From Hydractinia symbiolongicarpus (lineage: Eukaryota; Cnidaria; Hydrozoa; Anthoathecata; Hydractiniidae): a stretch of DNA of 60,000 bases. The notes beneath the pieces are model-generated. The model was not told the origin of the DNA, did no database searches, and worked only from the letters and a program-made list of their open reading frames with translations. Of the stretch, positions 20,101 through 33,852 are shown piece by piece. Location of the stretch: NCBI RefSeq assembly GCF_029227915.1, contig NC_079875.1, positions 9,113,001-9,173,000 of the forward strand. The letters are read 5' to 3'. The translations under genes and the position numbers were made by a program. Each line of letters begins with the position of its first letter. Position 1 is the stretch's first letter.

Positions 20101-23100
20101 TCATTTTTTAACTTTAACAGATTATCTTTCAATAAGTTGCTGTCAAGATTCTGAAATTCTTCCAGTTCTGTAACATCATCACCAACAAAACCTTCATCCA
20201 CTTTTGTTTCAAAATCTTCCTCTTTAATAGCGATTGGGCGAAATGAAGAATTTGACGTTGATGATGATTGTATGGAAGCGACCTAATTATTATAACAAAA
20301 TGACAATATAAGGAGAAGAAAAATCATAAGAAAAAACAGAGCTCGTAAAACAATTTCCGACCGATATTGGAAGTTTCACCTAATTATTATTGCTACTATT
20401 TATTTTTTTATTAATAGAATTGCATACACAGGATAACCTCTTTTGAGTCTATTGGTACCATTATTGTTCAGGGTCCTTCAATGTGAGCTACACAAGATTC
20501 ATCAGCATAGCAATTACTCAACTGGACGACTAGATAAAGATGTCAGTTCTATTCTCATGCTGATCTTTTACAAAAAGAATCCAAAATTTAAAAAATATAT
20601 ATGTTTTTATGAATGGATCCATTTTTGCAGCCCATTGTTAGGTTGAAAAAGATATTTCACTAGTAATTCTTGTTTAATTCTCCTAGTTTATGTTGTATCC
20701 AAAATGTATCCAAAAATGTCCATAAAATGGTTTAAATTTACTTGCCAGTATTTTATTGAAGATGCAAACAGAGTTAATGTAAAAAATAAACAGTTGCAGC
20801 ATCTAAAATGGTCTAATATTGTGAGCAGAACCATTAGGCACTGAATTGCCAAACACAAGTGTATTTTAGTCTAGGATCCATTTGAAACAATACTTGTGAT
20901 ATTAATCTAACATACATATTTATAGAATTTGTACAAATTCTTGGGTTTATAACTTTATCAAAAATTACTGATATGAACATTCTTGAACAGCTTACTTATT
21001 CTAAATTTTCTCAATTTTATGTGGTAATCTTTTTGTTTATAAGAATAGGTAATTTCTAGTAAGTTGAATTAGAAGCATTATTTTCGGTCACCCCCCATGC
21101 ACGAATACAAAAAATTCAACCTTTTCTTTTTTATCAGGAGGTGGTGGTGGTGGTGGTGGGGCTGCTTTGTCATCATCGTCCTCGTCAGAAAACACTGCTT
21201 CATCTGTACTACTCTCGTCTGCAATCTCAACGATTGATAATCCACTTGATGCTTGTTCGTTCAAGTTAAGTGAAAAATCTTTGGATGGATCTATAGTTGG
21301 TGATTGTGGCGGAGTGGTTGATGAGGGTTCGTCAGATGTTGACGTTGCTAAATATCAGACAACATCGCATTAAACAGTCAATAGATAAGAAAATAAAATT
21401 GTTTTTCAAAGCATTAGTAAAAACTATTGGGGAAATTCTGAAGATATCATAAAAGACTTACCAGATCGATCGACAACAACAAAAGATGGTAAAGTTTCAC
21501 TAATTAACATCTTTAATTCTTTGTCCATGCGACTACTCTTAAGAACTGGACTTAATGAACTAAATAAATCAATTACGTGCGAGCTTGAATAATGTGTACA
21601 ATGAAAACAGGAAACAAAGTAAGAAGACATACAAAGCTGTTTTTTTAAAGGTTAAGTAAGACATATAAACAAAGAATCTTGACTCTTGACTCTCCTGTCC
21701 AGAATTCTTAAATAAGTCCTTCTTGACATAGAATCAGAGGTGACAAACAATGTTAAACTATGCAGTGGAGCTTTAGGCTTAATAAAAGTCTCTTTAAAAT
21801 CTTTTAAAAATTCTCTATTTGTTAAGAAGATCCCTCTTAATTATTTTGCGTAAATAATTATTAATTGCTGATGTATTTTATTATTGTAAATTTAGAGTGT
21901 CACAGAACAAAAATAGAAAAAAAGTAATCAAAATCCTAAAAGTTACCTTTATAGAACTTATGATTTTAAATTTAAAGGGACTGATACGACTTAACTAAAA
22001 TCAAATTTAAAAAGACTTTTTGCTAACCAATCTAAAGCTCATTTGCTCCCTCAATTTAATTTAAAATGGAAAACAAATCACCTTACGACTCTTTTGTCCA
22101 GAATACTCTTGAACGAGTTAAATAAACCTTGCTTCGTTAAATTAGAAAATTGAAGTGAATAATGTTTTGACATCTAAAAAAATACAGTTCCAGAACTACG
22201 AGTTAGTAGAAAGAAAGATGTGGGCATTAAAAATCGCAATGCAAAGATTAGCATTTACCCGACAGATGAAATCCAAAAGGCTATATGTTATATTTGGATG
22301 TGTGCGAACGGAATTATGCATCAGCAGCATAGCTGGTTCTAAAGATGTAAACGCAAACATATGTAAAATAATCTTTATTTAAACAAATATATGCAATAGT
22401 TAATCTGTTTTTAGCTCAAAAATCATAGGTCACGAAAATGAGTTTCAAAATAAGTGTGTGCAGGAAGGTGGGAGATACAACAAGTGGCACTGTGAAATTG
22501 AAATACATGATTAACAGAAAAGGTCATGAAACAGTTGCTTCAGCCACAATGAATCAAAGTATCACTGATTAACTTTTTATTTTATATTGTAGGTACTACT
22601 TACCGATATTCATTATGTTATCCTTTTCACCTTGAAAAAATAGCCAATCAAAAAAGAGTGCAAGTTTCATATTTGTTTGAGTGACTGGATTCTGCAGAAA
22701 AAAACATAGTAATTCAATTTAACAGATATGAAGATATATTTTTAGGACAGAAACTTTGCTTTAGAGTCAAGTCAAGTGGACACCGTTATTTAAAAAATTG
22801 GCATATACTTAAACATATACTTAAACAAAAAAAGCCATTTTAAACATGATATAATTTATATAATCTTTTTTTAACAATATTAAAACACTAGTTGATGGCC
22901 TGTAAATAAATTTATGGCTTTACCAGTCCTATATATACTGTACATTTTGGTGTCTCGCTAATGCTGTAGCATTTTGCGAAAAGACAAACAGACAGCTGCT
23001 ATTATTACAGAAACATTTGAATAACCCCTGTTGTGCAATTTTATTAAAACGCAAAGTGTTCACCACTTTACAAAACAAATCTTAATGGTAACAAAATGAA

Positions 23101-26100
23101 GATGAAGGAGTTGCAAATATGCTTACTTGACATGCGGTGTATAACCAGCCAAGAATAGCCCATCGAGGGATAACATCAGATGCTAGAATTTCATTAGGTG
23201 GGTGTATCACACCACATATGAACCTAACAATATCTGGTAGTAAGGTTTGACTTTCTGCATTTGATAAATACTGAGGATAAAAAAACAGAAAAAGGGATGA
23301 AAACAATGAAGACTTTGTTCCATAATGATGGTTAGAGTTTAAATATAATACAAATTTTAGTAATTAAATCATGTTGAAATATGGCAAAAAGTCAAAGTTT
23401 TGCTCACAAGCACACATTATTTGAAATGAAATATTAATTGTATTCTTTTGCTGAACAATAAGCAGAAATGATCGATTCACACTTTTAAAGTCTCTGGCAT
23501 GACTCAGCCAGGGTTTGAACTCAAGACAAACGCTCTACCACAAAGCTCCTTATTAACAGCAAATCATAAATTAATGCTATATTTATAAACTCTGATTTGT
23601 GTTTTTTTTTTTTAATTCCCTATCCCTTCCCTTTTTACAAAATTAATTTTAATTTACCTGTCGAAAAAACCAGTCCTGATAGCGTTTTTGTAATCCAAAT
23701 TTCACTTTCAGCGCAAGAAATGCTAATTTGTTTTCCATGTCAATTGTCATTCGACTGGCCAAAAATTTCCGAGAGGTCCGTGTATTCAATAGCTGTGGTA
23801 ATCCTAAAATTATAAAATTGAATAAAGATCCAACTTGGTAAAAATTTCGCTAAGTTTTAAAACACACAATAGTTTTAATGATTGTTCACCTAAATTAATT
23901 CTTTAAAAAAATGCTAAAATTTTAAAAAGTTAGTACATTTCAAAGCAAAACATTATTTTTCAAATCTTAAATTTTGTTGTAGTACAGTGATTGTTTGTGT
24001 GAATAACCATTGTGTCATCTATAAACAAATATCAACAAAAGACATTCTGTTGCACAATATCATCATTTAAAACAATATACATTTTTACCAGCTTTATTAT
24101 ACAGCATTTGAAAAATTTTTCCGAACAAAATACAAGGTATCAGGACAGTTTTTGGAGAATCCAAATTTATTTAAGGCAAAAGGAATAATTATCAAAATGC
24201 ACGGCAATGGTGATGACCAACTGTCCCTATAATACATTCAGACAAGATTGAAATAACTTAACAAAAACATCATCAAGTGCAGCTTTACAGAAGGTTTGTA
24301 AACCTGTGAACATGATTTTAAACAACGAGACAGCATGTGTATTTACAACATCAGCCGATAATTACTTACCTGTAAATTGCGATGATAGAGATTTCGGTCG
24401 AAACAACATGTCCTTCCACAATTTTGTAAATTCTGGAATTCTGAAATAATATAAACCTTTTTACAAATCATATTGACTTCAATTATCATTGTGCAAAGTC
24501 TGGGTAAACCAGAAATTTCAAATTCTCAATATAAAGATGGGGAGATCTAAAGATTTTTCTAATTTTTTTTTTTTTTAATTCCTAAAAGGAAAATAGCATT
24601 AACAAGCATTTTAAATTTAAGTGAAGAGAATTATTACAAACACAAGGAGTCACTACAGTAGATGTGTTTATCACGTAACATAACTAGAGAGAAATTACTT
24701 TGAATTACTTTGTTTTTTATTTTTTATTCACAGAATAACTTAATGAATAAAATGAATAAGAAAGGTTTTCAGGATCGCAGAGTCATATTTTACAGTTTTT
24801 ACGTTCTAAAGGTGTTAATATTTTGCAATGAAGTATTGATAAGTTGATCAAATTGATTTTCTACGACAGACACAAGAATTGATAAATCAGGAAAATGCAA
24901 TAATGCAATAACATGTAGTAACACTTTGGTTTCTTTAAGCAAGAAATGTTATAGTACCCTACTTCCTTACATGCACAAATTTATTTACATGTGCTATCAA
25001 TATTTCATGCAGCAAATTCGAAATCAGATATAAGGTATATACCATATATCATGATTTTTTTTTGCCACAAATCTTTTCAAGTAAAATGAATTTGGTTTAC
25101 AGAGTAACACAACCATTAATTTACCATAGACTTTCATTTAATTCACAGGGAATTTATTTGAGCGTGGGCATATATTCAGAGGTATTTTTATAATAATCAC
25201 ACAATGAAGAATTTTCTATTTGTCAAGTCCAGGTGCTTGTAATACTGCTAGCTTTTTCTTTCCTTTTTCAAAAAGTGAATGGGATGAGATAGAGAGATTA
25301 AGGCTGGTGGACCCTGTTGCATACTTGTTCTATTCCAAGAAATATAAATAATAGATGAATAAAGGAGCTGATGCACAAACGTTAATTATAACTCAAATAT
25401 AATTAGATTGTAAAATTTGTACATCAGAATTAATGGCTACTTAATTTTATTTTCCATGTCAAAATACATTACTTGACATTAGAATTAACATTTAGCTTTA
25501 GAAAAACAGTGTTTGGCAACTTCTTCGGTTTTCCCTGGTCATTTATTCAGGCATTAATGTAAGTTAAGTCATTTATGGTAACTTTAAAAAAACAAGTTTT
25601 TATAAAACTGAAACTACAGTTACAAGGCACATATCAAATATAAACTGTGAAAAAAACCCGTAAAAAAATTAAAAATACCTGAACACATTCTGAAGAAGAC
25701 GAACAAAATCTCGACCAATTTGTAAACAATCACCAAACTAAGTAAACATTGAAAAAAATAATATATTGTGCAAATAAAAAAAAGCAATTTATAAAATCCT
25801 CAGTTAAAACAAGATTTTCAAAACTTACCCTATCTCTTATTAGCGTAACGCAAAAATCTACTTCTGATTGCCGCAAAACTTTAAAGCGAGGGCCCTCATG
25901 ATCCTCAATTATGCGAAGATACGTGTAAATAACCAATTGTAAGGAGCCAGGATTCTTTTCCAGCCACGGTCTAAAAAAATATATTAAACACAAGATTAAA
26001 TGTTATTCACTAAAATAACATTATGATATTCATATTAGTTTCTCTTGCCCTGTTTTAATGTTTAAATGATTAATTTAATAAAAATACATGAATACTCAGG

Positions 26101-29100
26101 TTTCTCAAAATCTTTTGTATTACTGATATGAAATTCAATCACTTATTTTTCTGTGCCTCTTACTTTTGTGGTATTTTAATGTTTTCACTCTCCTATACTT
26201 TTTGTGCCTTGAAATCTCCAACACCTGTAAAATTCCTTTCGTTAAAAAAATTCCATGATTTAACTATTTTAAATGTTTTTTCTAATGGTTTCCTAAAGGA
26301 TCTGGTTCTTGTTATGTTAAATATTGGTCTTTTATGATGAGTTTCTGGATATGTTTTACATATTAAAAAGAGGGCTTGAATATAGTTGAGCATGTTGTAA
26401 AATAAATGCCAGTTGCGAATGCTGAAAAATTACTTTGGATTTAGTTTTTTAAATTTGCTGCTATTTATTAGTGATACAACTTCTGTACCAGTTTTTTTCT
26501 GCTTCCCATACTGCTTAGAATATACAAACATATTATCTTGTCTGCCAAATACAGACCTAATAGTAAGTGATGTCTAGACCCATCAGGCATAGTTTTACAC
26601 ATTCATTCATCCAAAACAAACCCTTTGCGCTCTCGCTATCAGATTTAAGTGGTTGTGACAAACACAATCGTTTTTTAGTAGATGTGGCCTTCTTAATTTG
26701 AACCTATTAGCCTTGGAAGTGGACTTTGGAGGTGTGAAGGGAGGGGGGATGGAGCATAAAGTGCGTTGTGTGAAGATCCTTGCAAAATTTGAAGTTTGAT
26801 GCCATCCTAGTTGTTAACAACCCTCTGGATAAATATGATTTATCATATTTGACTACCACTGCTTTGATGATTCCTTCTTTACGCAGCAGTGATAAAATGT
26901 TTAGGTTCTCATCTTTGTAATTTTTCCTTTATTTGAGCCAACCCCCAATTTCATGCAAAATCGAAAATTAAACCTGTTACTTTTTCTGGATGACAGAAAT
27001 AAAATACACCTTTGGTATAAAACTGTAAAACTATATAAAATATTTAAATATTACAGAACTTGATGTGATTTGAAAGGATTGGTTTTGGTAATCAAACTTC
27101 AAAATTTAACATTTATTCTTGCAAGCCTTGTGTGTGTGTGTTCGCACTTGCTCATACTAACCTGTTAGCTTTCATCAGCTTTAATACATTTTCAACTAAC
27201 CATATATTTGCAGGACTGTGATCACCACCTATAAAGTCAACATAGTTTAATGACTAATATTTCTTAACATAATTTTTTATGTGTACAGCTGTATTCGAGA
27301 GAACGTTATTGTCACCCGAAACAATTAAAAATAAAAATTGTACCAGCTATTTGACGCAGGAGAACATGAATAGTCATTTCAAGATTCTGTACTTGGTTTT
27401 TCATCATCTCGCCAATTAACCATAAGCACTAATAAACAGATATAAAAGGTTTTAAGTATTTTATTATATTTATTTTCCACCTTTATTCATCTGAAAATAT
27501 ATCTAAATATTAAGCACTTTTTACATATTATTTCCAGTTAGTATTTGAAAAAGGATGAGCCCAAATGACAAACAAATTATTTGGACATATCCATGTTTGA
27601 TAGCTTTCACCAATCCCAGTTGATATGATCACACTAAAGTTTATAACTGCAACGATTTTTTTATACAGAAATTATGCAGAAATTATAATGAAATTACGTA
27701 ATAATAAATAATAAAAAAAATAGACTAAACTCCTTATCAGTGAAAATTTAAATTCAGTCCGTTTCTCTGTAAATAAGAAAACATATTTCAAACAAGAAAG
27801 AAGAATGATCATGAGTAATGATTATGATCAAATGCTGCAGTGGTCTAGGACCAACTTTGCATAGTTACGTTGTGTTCATAGTAAAGTATCATGTTCTTTT
27901 TAACCAGTAGCTTTGTCCTAATTTTTAATAAATTTACACTTTACCTGTGCTTTTGGTGAATCTAACAATCGCTGAAATTTTTCGGTCAATATTTGTTGCA
28001 CTTTATTACCAACCAAAGCTAATCCATCTCTTGATACAAAAGATAAATCTCGATATGCCTGAAACAAAAAAATTAACCAAATTATTTTTTACCAATTGTC
28101 ATCCTTAAGACATTGTCAAGCTGTGGCCCGATCTAAAAAAATATTATCTAGGAATGGCTCTCAGTATGAGTCAGACTTGGGTATGTTTTGAAGCTCTGCT
28201 ATATATATAAAATAATGCAAAAACAATAAATCATGCCAAATGCCATATTTTACAGGTTTCGAATTAAATATTAAAAAGTGATATGCGAAAATTAAGATTA
28301 TTTTTTCTCAGTTTTTTTGCCAAAGAAGTGCATATGTTAAACACAGTATAACTTTGTTTTAAGTTCCATACGATTGTGTTTTAATGATTTTAGAACAAAA
28401 TACGGCATTGTTTAACCACCATACAATCATTGGATGATTTTATATAATAAAATAAAACATGGCGTTGTTTAAGCTTTGTATGATTGCATTTTGATAGTTT
28501 TAGAGTAGAATATGGTATTGTTTAAGCTTCATACAATCAAATTTTGATGCAGCAAAACGATCTTTGTTATTATTATTAAAACGATCCTATGAAACTTAAA
28601 AATGGCCATACTTCCTTATAAAATGAAGAGAAGACTTCCTTTCTAAGTCTTATCAATGTACAACGAAAAAACGGCTTAAAATTCAAATCTCAAATGTGTT
28701 GTATATATACAATAAAATATAAAAACAGACATATAAAAGACAAAAACAAACTAATCCCAAGACTATTAAAATTACATTTACTTAAATTACAGTTACTTAA
28801 GTCCAGAAAATGTTACCTGCCTTGAAAAATTTTAGTAGTCAAAATACCTTGGGTGCATTTTCTTGTTCAGTTAATATTGTGTACAGCAAACCCAGGGATA
28901 TCTCCTCATGCTCTTTCATTCCCTTACATACCTAATAAAAGTTTACAACAAAATTTAGTAATATTTTGCAAAATATTTATATAATTTGCATGCGCAAAAG
29001 ATTTGACAGGAGCAGAATTGACTAACTGAAGATTATAAAATTAAATATAATTTGAAAAGCAGTTGTTTAGTAAACTTCATCTTTTCTTAGATTCTACACA

Positions 29101-29582
29101 TATTTTATGTGTGTAAAAAAAGATAAACATCACTGTAATACAACCTTACCGCTTGATTTAATGCATCATGGTTTTCCCTTTCAGATGAGCCTGATACCAA
29201 GTTAATAACAACCACATGACATTTATCTAATCGCTGAAATAGAAGAACATTGTGAAATATATAGATCCTTTTCAAAACTTAACAGCAGATTCACCTAAGA
29301 ATTGGAAATAAGGAATCATGGGGTCAACCAAATGTGCTGAAAATTATATCACTTATTCAAGTAACCAAAGGGTCGAACATAAACATAAACAAAAACTTGA
29401 GTGTTTTCCAAACCGTTAATGACATATTAAAATAAGGCAAATAAAAAGGATATAAATCAAAAATGCTAGAACAAATTCCATTTTTCACATTTACTTACAT
29501 CTTCCAACTCATCTTTAGGTTGTAACACAGTGCAGCTAAATAATTTTGGTTTCCACAGCTTTTGAGCTTCAACAGATTCCAT
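11182..29582 (-). CDS. INTS3: Integrator complex subunit 3
   Basis: Thirty exons with GT-AG sites run from ATG at 29580-29582 to TGA at 11182-11184: 29582-29499, 29233-29150, 28931-28848, 28058-27945, 27428-27344, 27228-27162, 25970-25829, 25737-25679, 24440-24370, 23803-23658, 23270-23127, 22691-22604, 22338-22259, 22173-22082, 21583-21462, 21347-21121, 20282-20098, 19891-19834, 19747-19644, 19036-18992, 17745-17626, 16746-16653, 16112-15984, 15432-15357, 15075-14913, 13967-13794, 13060-12951, 12646-12571, 12173-12020 and 11307-11182. They total 3303 nt, in frame (1100 aa; human is about 1040). Diagnostic stretches include [42 protein letters not shown] and WAILGWL; the tail is acidic/basic ([18 protein letters not shown]). 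Family role: nuclear Integrator scaffold for RNA polymerase II transcript cleavage, and SOSS component in DNA repair. The exon at 21347-21121 encodes a proline run and uses a weak GTTGAA donor. AATAAA overlaps the stop codon. Confidence 0.93.
13386..13740. mobile_element. About 355-bp inverted-repeat element with tRNA-like core
   Basis: The left end (TTGCGCGTCCGTTTGTTCAT onward) and right end are inverted copies over roughly 70 bp with few mismatches. An inner inverted pair is CATCACTAACATA / TATGTTAGTGATG. The core near 13545-13610 contains GTAGTGTTGTGGG and GGATCGAATCTC, which resemble tRNA A and B boxes. It sits in an INTS3 intron. An open frame through it is not a gene. Confidence 0.7.
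14150..14330 (-). repeat. Dispersed repeat family, inverted copy
   Basis: On the minus strand it reads AATGCGATGGATTTTAT, then TTTAAAGGACGGGTAAC, then CGGGTTAGCG, in the same order as the copies at 10.2 and 37.9 kb. It lies within an INTS3 intron and is more diverged. Confidence 0.55.
19086..19629 (-). pseudogene. Unrecognised decayed ORF inside an INTS3 intron
   Basis: Two open stretches (19629-19441, 62 aa; 19298-19086, 70 aa) on the INTS3 strand have protein-like composition and are separated by stops. They are not INTS3: the exons ending ...NITEK (19747-19644) and starting TIEGSLERP (19036-18992) join directly across them in a way that fits the family. This could be a degraded mobile-element protein or a retrocopy. 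No domain was recognised. Confidence 0.3.
19968..20014. repeat. (CATA)n microsatellite
   Basis: About eleven uninterrupted CATA units in an INTS3 intron. Confidence 0.97.
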
Positions 29583-29599
29583 GTAATTTTTGCACTAAC

Positions 29600-31570
29600 C
29601 TATAATATGTCACAGGAAACTTTTATTACTCAACTGTTTTACAAAACGTGTCAAGGGTAGGTCCTGTCCATGGCTTACTTATGATTTGAAAGCGCTCATG
29701 AACACAAGGGACAAGTTGCTTCGCAAAGCGAGAAAATCGAGAAATGAATGTGACTGGTCGACTTACAAAAGACTTTAAAATTCTTGTAACAACAAAGTGA
29801 AACAAGCAAAACAGAAATACCACAAGGATCTTCTACACGAGAATTGTAAAAGCCCGGCAAAGTTTTGGAAATGCATCAAAGAAATATTTCCAACAAAAGA
29901 ACATCCTCCAGCTTCTGCAACTACAAGCATGGATTAAGAAAAGGAACTGAATACTGCGAAGGTATTGTGTAAGTTTTTTACAAGCATTGCACAATCAATT
30001 AAATCCAAAGCTTTCAAGCTAAGAAATTTCGTCTGGGAGATACCACCAAAAATTGTTACGTCAGAAGTGTTTACTTTCGGCTACGTTAGTCGAATATTTG
30101 TGGCAAAAGAACTGAGATCACTAAAGCGAAGAAAAGCTGCTGGTTGTGACAACCTACCTCCAGGAATCCTGAAAGATGCTGCCCAACTCCTATCGGGTCC
30201 ATTAACTCACCTCATCAACATGTTGATTTCCACTGGACTGGTTCCAACTGAGTGGAAAATTGCGAAAATTACCCCAATTTACAAAGGAGGTGCAACTGAC
30301 AACAACAACAATTATAAACAGATTTCCGTACTTTCTTCCTTATCAAAAATCCTTGAGAAGGCTGTCCATAAACAACTATCTGATTACCTCGAGAATAACA
30401 ACATCTTATCAGAAAATCAGTTCGGTTATTGGAAAAGACGTTCAACTGAGCTAGCTACCATCCTGCTGACAGACAATATTCGCAAAGCTGTCGATAAAGG
30501 CAACTTGGTAGGTGCACTTTATATTGACTAATCAAAGGCTTCTGACACTTTAAACCATTCAATTCTCCTGGAAAAGTTGAAAAGTGTTGGAATCAGAGGT
30601 TCTGCTCGAAATTGGTTCGCTGACTACCTTTTCAATAGGGAGCAATACTGTACTGTTGAGAAGTGTAAATCAGAATGTATGAAGATCACCTGTGGAGTGC
30701 CCCAAGGCTCGATCTTGGGACCACTTCTTTTCTTGATTTATTTCAATGACTTTGAGAAATGCTTAAAACACACACATTCTTTGAACTTTGCTGATGACAC
30801 TGTGGTTTATGTCGAGGGAAAGAACAAGGAATCAATTGAGTACCAGCTAAATGAGGACTTGAAGTTGATTTCAACATATTTCCAAATCAACCAGCTAGTT
30901 ATCAACTTGAATAAAGGCAAAACCGAAACTATGCTTTTTGGTACCTCGAAAAAACTATCATCCTGTGGTAAAAATATGTCCTTGTTGTTTGATGACACTG
31001 AGATACAGGCTACTAAAACATACAAATACTTGGGAACTACGTTGGACAGTTCACTTTCACTCTCTACTAATTTTGATAAAATCTACAAGCGTTCAGTATC
31101 CAAGTTACGTATGTTGTCTTCTCTCCAAAGTTATCTCAACGATTCGTCAAAAAGAAAGATTTACAATGGAATGATTCTTCCTTGCATAACATACAACTGT
31201 ACGGTAAACTTAAATTTAAGCCAAACGCAAAGAAATAAGCTTAAATCCATTGATAATCTAGCTGAAACAGTCACTGGAACAAGCCAACCACCTGTTGAGA
31301 ACGTAATAAAGAAACAATTCTACTTGTGCAAAAATGTTTAGAAAGGAAAACGTGTGCAAACTCTATTGATTACTTCAAAGTACAGTCCCATGGTAGGGGG
31401 ACAGGAAATGATAATTATAAATTACAAATTCCATTCACAAAACTCAAATATGCAAAATCTGTTTTTTTTTTTCAATGGGTGTTACACTATACAACGAGCT
31501 ACCATTAAACATTCGTAAAATTGAAAATTTTTAGTTGTTTAGGAAAAATGTTTTGAAGATTTTTAACCTT
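29600..31570 (+). pseudogene. Broken 5'-truncated non-LTR retrotransposon (reverse transcriptase)
   Basis: Reverse transcriptase of the jockey/CR1-like type. Visible motifs are KAAGCDNLPP, ITPIYKGG, KILEKAVHKQL, GVPQGSILGPLLFLIY and the catalytic FADDTV near residue 71 of the second open stretch. The endonuclease domain is absent. The linker region (29640-29960) has stops. An in-frame TAA at 30529-30531 splits the RT between two open stretches (29965-30531 and 30532-31341), and the C-terminal part is frameshifted after about 31340, with traces to about 31565. It begins within about 50 bp of the INTS3 start codon, in opposite orientation. Inactive as it stands. Confidence 0.9.
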
Positions 31571-31909
31571 TGATTTGATTTATATCTGATAGTCCCATAC
31601 TCCATTTGATAGTACAGAGTGTTCTGTTTGATTTAACGTGCTTATTTTTCCTGCGGAGACTTTACTTCAGTTGTGATATTTTATTTGTATCCTGTTAGTT
31701 TCATAAACAGACATTTGCTGTTTATTCTATCATTTCACACACAATCTGGCAGTTTTAGCTAATTGTAAGACTTTTTAACTAGTTTTATTTTTATTGCTTA
31801 TATAATATATTTTTACCCTACTATATTTTTATTTTTATTTTTAAAGACAGGACGTTTGTTCATAGCAATATTATATATACTGAAAATCTATATCCTGTAT
31901 AAAATTGTT

Positions 31910-31915
31910 TATAAT

Positions 31916-31996
<81 letters not shown>
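31910..31996 (+). repeat. (TAA)n tail
   Basis: About 27 TAA/ATA units follow roughly 340 bp of AT-rich sequence after the RT remnant. This fits the simple-repeat 3' tail of several non-LTR families and probably marks the 3' end of the insertion. Confidence 0.85.
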
Positions 31997-32016
31997 GGAT
32001 GTTCCTAATTGGATTT

Positions 32017-32160
32017 AGGATAGCCTGACATCTTTTTCGGATAGCCTGCCATCTTCATAGGATAGCCTGCCATCTCGTAGGATAGCCTGCCATCTCATAG
32101 GATAGCCTGCCATCTTCATAGGATAGCCTGCCATCTTCATAGGATAGCCTGCCATCCTTG
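32017..32160. repeat. 20-22 bp minisatellite, seven copies
   Basis: Tandem units of the form AGGATAGCCTGCCATCTTCAT. The first copy has GACATC instead of GCCATC and unit length varies by 1-2 bp. The unit core is the reverse complement of a block in the 89-bp satellite at 35.5-36.8 kb. Confidence 0.97.
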
Positions 32161-32251
32161 TCGGCCGCCGTTAACATTTCCACTTGTGTTTAATAATGGT
32201 TGACAGTCTGGCGGACCATCTCTGTAAGAGGATGCTTGTTTAATAAGCTAA

Positions 32252-32293
32252 GTATAACCTATATGATTAGCTAGCTAATCATATAGGTTATAC
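32252..32293. repeat. 42-bp perfect palindrome
   Basis: A spacerless perfect inverted repeat starting GTATAACCTATATGATTAG and centred on AGCTAGCT. It lies about 90 bp past the minisatellite. Confidence 0.97.
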
Positions 32294-33603
32294 GGAGACT
32301 AAAGTTTTTCTAAACTAATAGCTGTATTAGTCCTAATTACGTGATTATCTAAACATACATATTGAGTTGTTGTTATGGTACTATTAAATATATATAGCTA
32401 GCTACATTGAAGTTAAAAATACAAGACTTATTGCTATGGTTAGTTTGAGTGTGTAACTTTATAGGTGCCTGGTGTTGTGATAACTTGACAATTGTTTAAA
32501 AAATAAATATATAGCTAATAATGACCCTCTTGTCTGTAGCTAGATAGCACAGCCCTGTGCTTTAGAGAAATTTAACTTTATTAAACAAGGTTAGCAAGTC
32601 GAAAGGTGTGCTCTGTAGCTTTAGCTAGCTGTTCTTTTTCATGACTGATCTGGAAAAATTAGAAAATTCTAACCTGCACATCCACGAATCTAGATAGCTA
32701 GCTAAGCATTATCTTAAATCATTTCATACTTTTGAAACTATAGCTATATGATTCACAATAAATATAATTACGATAATATGTTATTCAGGGCTTTGACTAT
32801 CATGTGCCCAGTCATCTTGTCTGCCTCTTTAAATATGCCTAAATTTTCTAAACTAATTCTGTTACACTAATTCTGTTACAATGCTCCTAAAGCACCACAT
32901 AAGAAAAATAGTTCACTATTTGTCTGTTTGCTGAAGTTATATTCTTGATATATATTCATGTTTAGGAAATGAGTCTCAGGATGCTCAATCACATATATGA
33001 CCTATATCGTTTAATTGTGAAAAAGAGATTATTCTAAAGCTTGTCAAAACGCAGTTTGCGATGAAGTTCCAGATATATTTAAACTAAGCATAGGCAAAAT
33101 ATTCTTAATTTTTTTTAGAATTCTTCTTGTCAATTTTTTTACTACATTCTTAATTTCTTTTACTTTGGGATAAAAGTTTCAACTCAGTTGTAATTTAAGT
33201 GATAAAATGTTTTACTTTGTCAAAACAATTTGTATACTGTGACAGTAAAACAGTAACAGAAACTTTGTAGATATTGTTAAAATATTATCATTTTGTGTCT
33301 GTTTATAAATTATGGAAAGTTTGTCCAGTAATTATAGACCTTGATAAGCTTTGATTACGCATAATATAGGATCTGCTAGTACTATTTCTTCTACTGGTAG
33401 AAAAGCAGGGTGTTTTGTTAAGGTTTTATTAGTAATTGTTTACGTTTGAAATTTTTTTGTCCTTTCACTTGGAAAACTGCTAGAATTTTCTTATTTCGAA
33501 TTATTTTTTTAACATATTCTTGTAGTGCATTGTAAAAAAATTAGATAATCTAATTAGATAATCCTAGATAATCTAACAAGAACTTACAAATACTTATAAA
33601 TTG

Positions 33604-33852
<249 letters not shown>

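Noticed and set aside
29626-29823. 65-codon minus-strand frame beside INTS3 exon 1
   Set aside because: It is antisense to the retrotransposon linker region and has no independent support.
32017-32160. CRISPR-like array
   Set aside because: Units are directly adjacent with no unique spacers, and the genome is eukaryotic. It is a minisatellite.
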